A DNA stretch of 64,000 nucleotides, taken from NCBI GenBank assembly GCA_029531795.1, contig JAPEIS010000006.1, positions 1,674,001 through 1,738,000 of the forward strand, written 5' to 3'. Under the pieces are notes generated by a model. It searched no databases. It had not been told where the DNA came from and saw nothing but the letters and a program-made list of their open reading frames with translations. Shown piece after piece: positions 58,198-64,000 of the stretch. The DNA is from Sclerotinia nivalis (Eukaryota; Ascomycota; Leotiomycetes; Helotiales; Sclerotiniaceae). The translations under genes and the position numbers were made by a program. Position 1 is the first letter of the stretch. Each line of letters opens with the position of its first letter.

Positions 58198-61100
58198 TTA
58201 TTTGCCAGCAGCGGCCGCGGCACCACCTCGTCTTTTTGGGTTGCTACGTCCAGGTCGTTTCTTGTTTTTGTTGGCTTGATCGCTTCCTTCGATGAACTTG
58301 AGAAGCTCATCAATGCTTCGCGAATCGAGTCCTCTAGATGAGCGAGACTCTCGGCCAGCTGCAGCCTCGGCGGTTTGACCAACTTGGGGCTGAAGTTGAG
58401 TCTGTCCGAGGGTGACACGAGGAGAGACTCGAATACCGGCTCGGTTTCTTCGAGCTTGAACATCCTTGGCGTGTTTAGCAATTGACACAGCATTTTGGGT
58501 GAGCTGTTCAAGCCATTTCTCTGCTTCCTTGGTGTTCTTGTCTTCCGCACCTAATTCGGTAAGGAAGATATTGTACGACTCACGCATACGATTGACAGCA
58601 GACTTGGAGTCTTGATCCAATGCCAAAGCCTGAGCTAATTGGAAAAGTAGAGTTGCAGCATTAATAGAGTGCTTTCCGTACACCTCCTCGCAAATTTTTA
58701 GAGATGCCTCGAACCACGTGCGAGAATCATGGTATTCCTTCAAATGTTGCAGCATGACAGCGGCATTATTAATTGTGGTGATAGAGTCAGGATGGTTTGG
58801 ACCATAGACAACCTTCCATAAATCTAAAGCGTGCTTGATGTAAGTAAGAGCCAACTTTGTCTCTCCACTTGCATGTGCAATGAGTCCAAGATTGAGATAG
58901 TTCAAGAGTGTCTCAGCATTATCAACGCCTAATGTTCTCTCGGAAACAATGACAGCCTTGCGGGCAAGTTCCATAGCAGCCTCCTTCTCGTCGAGTTGGT
59001 AATAAAGCATTGATAACGAGTTGTATACTCTCGCGACCTCAGGGTGAAGAATGCCATAAATTTGTTCGTGGAGTGACAAAGATTCTAACAATAGCTCCTG
59101 TCCTAGCTTCTTTTGGTCTTGAAGAAGGGAGATACGTCCAGCTTCCAAAGCTTCTTCTGCAAGCGAACTCCTTGGAGATGCCTCTTTGATGACTGGTACA
59201 GTGTTGAGGATATCATCTGGGTTGAAGGTGACGGGAGATGAAGCATTCACTGATGCAATAGATGCAGGAGAACCTTCACGAGCATTCTTCTTCTTCTTTT
59301 TGCCATTGGTGCTCTTTCCAGTAGGGGCCGCATCCTTTGTAGCCTCGCCATTAGTCGTTGGTGGAGCCGCTGCAGCTTCAGTTTGCGACTGTTTTGTGAA
59401 ATGGTAAGGTTTCATCTCCAATTGAATACCAAGCTTAAGGGAGACTTCGCGGAGAAGTTGCAAATGTTTGATAGCCGCGGTCCAAGTTGAGTCGAGTGTG
59501 TAACGGAAGCGACGTAAAACCTGCGCTTCAATCTCTTGTTTGAGACTTTCGGGAGAGACTTCTTTGAATTTCAAATCTGCGTCAGGGTAAAGCGCAGCCA
59601 TGGCCTCATCCACGTCTGGCTTTGGAGCTGCGTTCAAGTCTGTGCCGAGCAAGCAATTGAGGAGATGAGCAATACATGAGCTTGTCAGAGGAATAGGAAG
59701 ATAGCGGAGATAGTTGCCAGCGACATGTTTGAATGCTCTTGACACCATCTCCTGGACTGCCAAGATGCGTAGAGATTCGAGTCTCTTTCCATCCGCAAGA
59801 GTTGCAACTTGACCAAGGTATCGGATGTTGATACCACGCTTATGAAGGAGTCTGCTCAAAGATTGACCATCCATAGGGAATCCAACATCACCTTCCTTGA
59901 GATCATTTACAAGTTCGGGTAACACTGTCTTGCGAAGGAATTCACAGACTAGTCGCACTTGCTGTTCATCCTCAGCAAATTCGGCCTTTTCCTCATCGGT
60001 CTGTGGCTGTTGACCACTAAAAGCATCCGGGTTCAATGCAAACTTGAAATCACCAATATCAATTCTTTCTTGATCAGCCGCAGGCTTGCTGGGTTCGGCG
60101 TCTTTGTCCGACTCGTCTCCTTTTTGGGCTAATTCGCCGTTCTCAGTTGGCTCTTCGCTTTTAGCTGGCTCAGATGCCTCAACTACAGCTTCAGTTTCCT
60201 TCTCTTCGGCAGTAGGCTCAATTGCCTTCTGCGCTTGGCGCTTACGTTCCAGTTCACCGTTTACCCATTCACGCATCTTGACCTTCCAGTAAGATTCGAC
60301 TAGTTCAGGTCGGATGACTGTCATGCGATGTGGATATGCAGATTCACTTGCTGCATCGGCTTCCTTGGGGCTATCGAGTGCGGTACCAACTTCCTCCATC
60401 CAAGTAATATCCAATGGCGTAACCCTATACAAGTCAAGAACGTATTTTCTTCCGTCAGTACCCAGAAGACCCTTGGTTTCAATACTTCCTTCGAGGTCAT
60501 GACGCTTTCCATCTTTGTCCCAAACAGCATGCTTTTTTACTTTCAAGGCCTTGGAAAGCTTCTCAAAAACAGACACAAACTTCTCATCTGATGCGACGAT
60601 GTCCTTGCCATCCACAGCGCCATAATCAATTTGGTTCTCGCCTGGGTCACGTTGTTTGAAGATCCCTGGCACGATACTTTGTCCAACAACACGCTTTCCA
60701 AGGTAGTCAACAACTACGGTTCCTGGTGTAAAAAGGCCGTCAATATCCAGTTGGTTAACCATGCGAACTCCCATTACATCCTTGCCTACCGCTGCTCTAG
60801 CGGCCTCATCGCCACCCTCTGAGGCAAAGGTGCCCACTCCGTCTGCTCCAAAAGAGAAGAAAACGTTATTGTAAACGAAAATTTGAGCATCTTTGCCTTC
60901 AGTTGGGTTGAGAGGGGCTATTTCACCTCTAGCAACTAGGATCGCACCACGAGCAGCGGCATCGTTATAATCGGCGAATAACTTCGAGGTTAATCGTTCC
61001 CGGAAGACACGATCCTGGACAGTTTCCTTTGGAAGCTCTCTAGTAGACTGAAATTCTTCATTCCAATCTCGCAAGGTTTCGCTATTCTCAATACCAGCGA

Positions 61101-62374
61101 TGAGATAATTTTCTTGAGTGCGCGTGATATCAGCTTGGTGCGCAACAAGGGGTGCCGATGCTGATGGCACGATCCATGGGTTCGAGGGAGTTGCGTTCGT
61201 GATTTGGAATGTAGCCAAAGGTTCCTTGGTATTGTTGTACTCCTGAAGACGCTTGAAAGAGTCTTCAAATGATGGAGATAAATCACCAAGGAGTGCTAAA
61301 AGTGAGTGCGCGGAATGGGCTTTTGGCGCAGATTTTGGGGATGGATCGAATTTGCCCGTTGAAGATTTATTCACGTAAAAGCCAGATACGTGAGATGTGA
61401 TCTGGAATTGCTCCCCCTCGTTTGTAGTAACCTGTAGGTAGAGCAGATGCCCCTTCTGCCTAAGATGGTACGGGGGAGGGTTCCAAGGAGAGACCGAAAT
61501 TGACTTGATAGTTTTTGGCCCTGGCTCTTGTGCTTTTGGAAGGAGCGTTGACAGAGTGCCGGAAGCTTGGAAATCAAATCCAACCATTGGATGTGACGGG
61601 GCCGTGCTTGTTCCATTTTGAGTTGATTCCGCTGATGTAACTGAATCAAGCAGTGACACTCCTGAGATAATACCATTCAAGGTATCGGTACGATCCCCGG
61701 CGGCGCCAATCAGCTCCCGAACTCTAACAATATGTATCCTCGCTTCCTTCTCTGTATATGGATCTTCGACCAAATGTATTTCTGAATCTGCCGTTAAGTC
61801 GGGGACCTCGGAAATCTGAACGAAGTCGTTTATCCTCTCCCCTTTATGCTCGAGATGGAAACATGAGTACTGGAAGGTTCCGGGAAGCTCGATTATTGAT
61901 TGACGAACATCGTGTATAGCTTCTTGAGAAGAAACCTAGCTAGTTGAGCATTGAGCCAATAAGTGTGGTGAGGGGTCACTCACAATGATTTGAATTTTAT
62001 GGGGCTCGTGGGGAAGGACCACGGTCAATTGAAAGACTTTGTTCTCACATTAGCATAAACTCTATATCAATTTTTTAAACTGCCAACTCATCCTACCTTC
62101 ACCACCCACTTCCCCACTATCTTCCTCTTCATGGTCAACGCCATTAGCTAAGGCAGTTTCTTCAGTGGCAAGCTTTTGCGAGCTGCTTGAAACATCCGAA
62201 GGGTTTTCTAAATACACTGAATGTCAGTAGATGACTAATAATAGGGCACACATTGAATTGAAAAGATCAATTGAAGTATTTTTTGCGTAAACATAAATTT
62301 TGAAGTGCTCAAAATGTTTTGAGTTGCTCAAGGTGCTTACCAGAAGTAGGAATAACCTCATTCGTTGCAGCCAT
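58198..62374 (-). CDS. clu1: Clustered mitochondria protein CLU1/Tif31
   Basis: Predicted 1311-residue CLU-family protein, a cytosolic mRNA-binding factor required for normal mitochondrial distribution and found with eIF3 in yeast (Tif31). Exons are 62341-62374, 62097-62207, 61984-62036 and 58198-61935. Introns are 133, 60 and 48 nt. The joined N-terminus contains the ubiquitin-like CLU N-domain (FQLTVVLPHEPHKIQIIV, then FQYSCFHLEHKGERINDF). The GSKIP-like segment follows. The CLU domain is near residues 330-580 (LRDWNEEFQSTRELPKETV, then YNDAAARGAILVARGEIAPL). An eIF3-p135-like middle region comes next, then TPRs at about 1000-1170 (ARVYNSLSMLYYQLDEKEAA, LNYLNLGLIAHASGETKLAL). A Lys/Arg/Ala-rich tail ends the protein. 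Family and limits are secure. Confidence 0.95.
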
Positions 62375-62902
62375 TTTGTACGGTAAAGCTCTCTAAAGTA
62401 TAATACAATGATGACGAGAGGAGAAGATACAAATAAGTATTCCAAACACAAAAAATGCAGGAATTCAAAAAGCACTTCGTTGAGGTTGTTGTACAGATTT
62501 GAAGTGGTAGAAAGAAGGAAAAAAAAAACCCCTCCTGTGCGTATGGATGGAAAGGATATTGTAGTGAAGAATAAAATTATTCGATTTTCTATTTTCTTCA
62601 AATCCAATGAGGAAAGTACAAAATTTAGATTGAGCGCACGGAAAAACCCGGCCCGTACGGACGGTACATATGACAGTGCCCAAATATGACAATCCTTGTT
62701 GACATCACCAACTTGATTGTTTACTTTCAATTTCTCAAAAAAAAAAACATCAACAAATAATATAACATAAGATTATAAGTCGCATACCGTTCTATTGCAC
62801 GCAACTCTTAATTTCTTTTGCTTTTCCTTCTATAAATTATTGCTCCTTATTTACTAACATAGGAACAACCCAAAAAGACTTCCATTACTTTACTTATTTG
62901 CT
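62375..62902. promoter_or_regulatory. Shared promoter of CLU1 and right-edge gene
   Basis: 528 bp between divergent start codons. AT-rich with A-runs near 62519 and 62736. Overlapping open frames on both strands (for example a 168-codon minus-strand frame covering the CLU1 first exon) are not supported as genes. Confidence 0.5.
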
Positions 62903-64000
62903 ATGATAATTGCTTTTCTGTCTACCGGCGACATTGCGCAGAAATTGGTTGATGCGTTAAACTCAAAAAGAAGCAGTATGCTTGTTCCCATTCATTCTGA
63001 GGAGGTTCGAAATACTGATGATCTGAAGTCTAGATTAATATTATGGAGAATGGGGGCGTGAAAACTATCTCAGAGAGTTTCACTCCAGTGCGACGCAAAG
63101 AATCAACATTAAATGATGGGCGGGTTGGTCGGGATGCTGAGAAGGAATGGACTGCAGCTCGGTGCAATCGATTGTTACGACCTTTGACTTCTCGAATTGC
63201 AATTTTACATAAGGCTAAACAAAGCTCCCTTAATTGCATGAAAGTTCAATCTAAAAAGGGCAAATTGGTTTCTGATCCAAACATTGACACATCAGGCGAG
63301 GAAATTACCAATAATAATGCAGACTGGGTTGGGCGAAAGAGAGTTAAAAGGAAATACTCTGGAAGGACAGGTACCAAGAGATCGGAGCAACTCAATGTCA
63401 ATACGGAACCTTTTGTCAAAGTAGCCTCAAATGGCAGAAGCTCATCAGTCCCTGGAGAAATTGTGGTTCCAACGCCATTGCTCAACCGAGCTTGGAGAAA
63501 ATCCACTTCACCATATCGCGCAATACCTTACAAAGGAGTTGCTCCCGGACAATGTCAACAAATGAGCATAGATTCAGTTTCTGATAGGCCAACTAAAGCT
63601 AGACTTTTGGGGACCAGCAAGACACACACTATAGGGTCGCAAGCATTGTGCAAAATTCGAAGTACGATGAGTCCTGCTCGCTTCAACATCTATGAAGGTA
63701 TTTATAATGGTCTCGAAGCATTACTAAGGGCAACCCATCCTGCTATACCAAAAGGTCATAAAAAAGGACCTAAGTCATTACTATCCCTGTGTCTTGCAAC
63801 AGTACCAAAATACATTACCATGGAGGAAAAGTTATTATCTAGTGAGATTGAAAGAGTAGTTTCTTACTCGGCCATCGAGAAGAGGGACATCTCTACAGAA
63901 ATTTATGATGACCTCGAGTTGTTTGGTTCATGTGGTCGGGGTTGGAAACATCTTCAGAGTGTAGTCCGATCGCATGGTGTTCAAATAATTCGCGATGCAA
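62903..64000 (+). CDS. Unrecognised conserved-looking protein, truncated by window end
   Basis: A long open frame runs to the right edge. From 63043 it is uninterrupted. Its composition is basic with Ser-rich spacers, then a more ordered part near the end (ARFNIYEGIYNGLEALLRAT, SLLSLCLATVPKYITMEEKL, YDDLELFGSCGRGWKHLQSV), which looks like a conserved helical domain. I do not recognise the family. The start is uncertain. A frame from ATG 62903 (STGDIAQKLVDALNSKRS) can join by a 98-nt intron 62976-63073 (donor GTATGC, acceptor ATCTCAG) to give SKSFTPVRRKES. Alternatively translation begins at ATG 63043 and the first frame is an upstream ORF. I favour the spliced form. It is divergent from CLU1. 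A chromatin or nuclear role would be a guess. Confidence 0.6.

Noticed and set aside
62224..62730. 168-codon minus-strand open frame over the CLU1 first exons
   Set aside because: The CLU1 N-terminus is fixed in another frame by three in-phase introns and family continuity. This frame is a shadow through intron and promoter.
63246..63506. 86-codon minus-strand frame in the right-edge gene
   Set aside because: It lies antisense to a long open frame that continues to the window edge and shows no independent coding features.

Overview
This window looks like nuclear DNA of a filamentous ascomycete (Pezizomycotina). The protein families and the AT-leaning base composition suggest a leotiomycete of the Botrytis/Sclerotinia type, but the species-level guess is inference. 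Genes have one to seven exons. Introns are mostly 47-133 nt with GT..AG ends and CTAAC/CTGAC-like branch sites. I rebuilt the gene models by joining open frames across such introns and checking phase and family continuity. Sixteen protein-coding genes are supported, one of them cut by the right edge.

Layout. 0.9-17 kb is compact: a CASP/Coy1 Golgi golgin (-), the CORVET subunit Vps3 (+), a Usa1/HERP-like ERAD scaffold (-), a flavin monooxygenase-like protein (-), mitochondrial phosphatidylserine decarboxylase (-) and a PAC4-type proteasome chaperone (+). 17.7-20.7 kb is the transportin Kap104 (+). 20.7-33.4 kb is a 12.8 kb stretch with no gene I can support. It holds a roughly 650 bp AT-rich island (probably a RIP-mutated repeat remnant), a 13-bp-arm hairpin, degenerate tandem repeats and an unexplained pyrimidine-rich minus strand. 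33.4-37.7 kb has a Zn2Cys6 regulator of the sterol-uptake type and a UCH37-type deubiquitinase. 38.6-43.1 kb has a DUF2985 membrane protein and the SAM-domain RNA-binding protein Vts1. 45.7-50.4 kb has a divergent pair, the peroxisomal ATP carrier and the PalB/Rim13 calpain. 50.7-52.4 kb is a C2H2 factor, 55.7-57.3 kb an SLC35F6-like transporter, 58.2-62.4 kb the CLU1/Tif31 protein, and the window ends inside an unrecognised gene.

How the genes relate. This is housekeeping euchromatin, not a biosynthetic cluster. Several products serve membrane traffic (CASP, Vps3), ER or proteasome protein quality control (Usa1-like, PAC4, UCH37), lipids (Psd1, perhaps the Zn2Cys6 factor) and mitochondria or peroxisomes (Psd1, CLU1, carrier). 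Nothing in the sequence links them as one pathway. Divergent pairs sharing a short promoter are CASP/Vps3, Psd1/PAC4, carrier/PalB and CLU1/right-edge gene.

The observations most worth following are the gene desert with its AT island, strand-asymmetric pyrimidine tracts that point at the 3' ends of neighbouring genes, unusual GTTNGT splice donors (one removes an in-frame stop in the Zn2Cys6 gene), a 14-nt exon in the UCH gene, and a stop codon that lies inside a consensus splice donor in the SLC35F6 gene. I did not find a clearly new multi-gene system.
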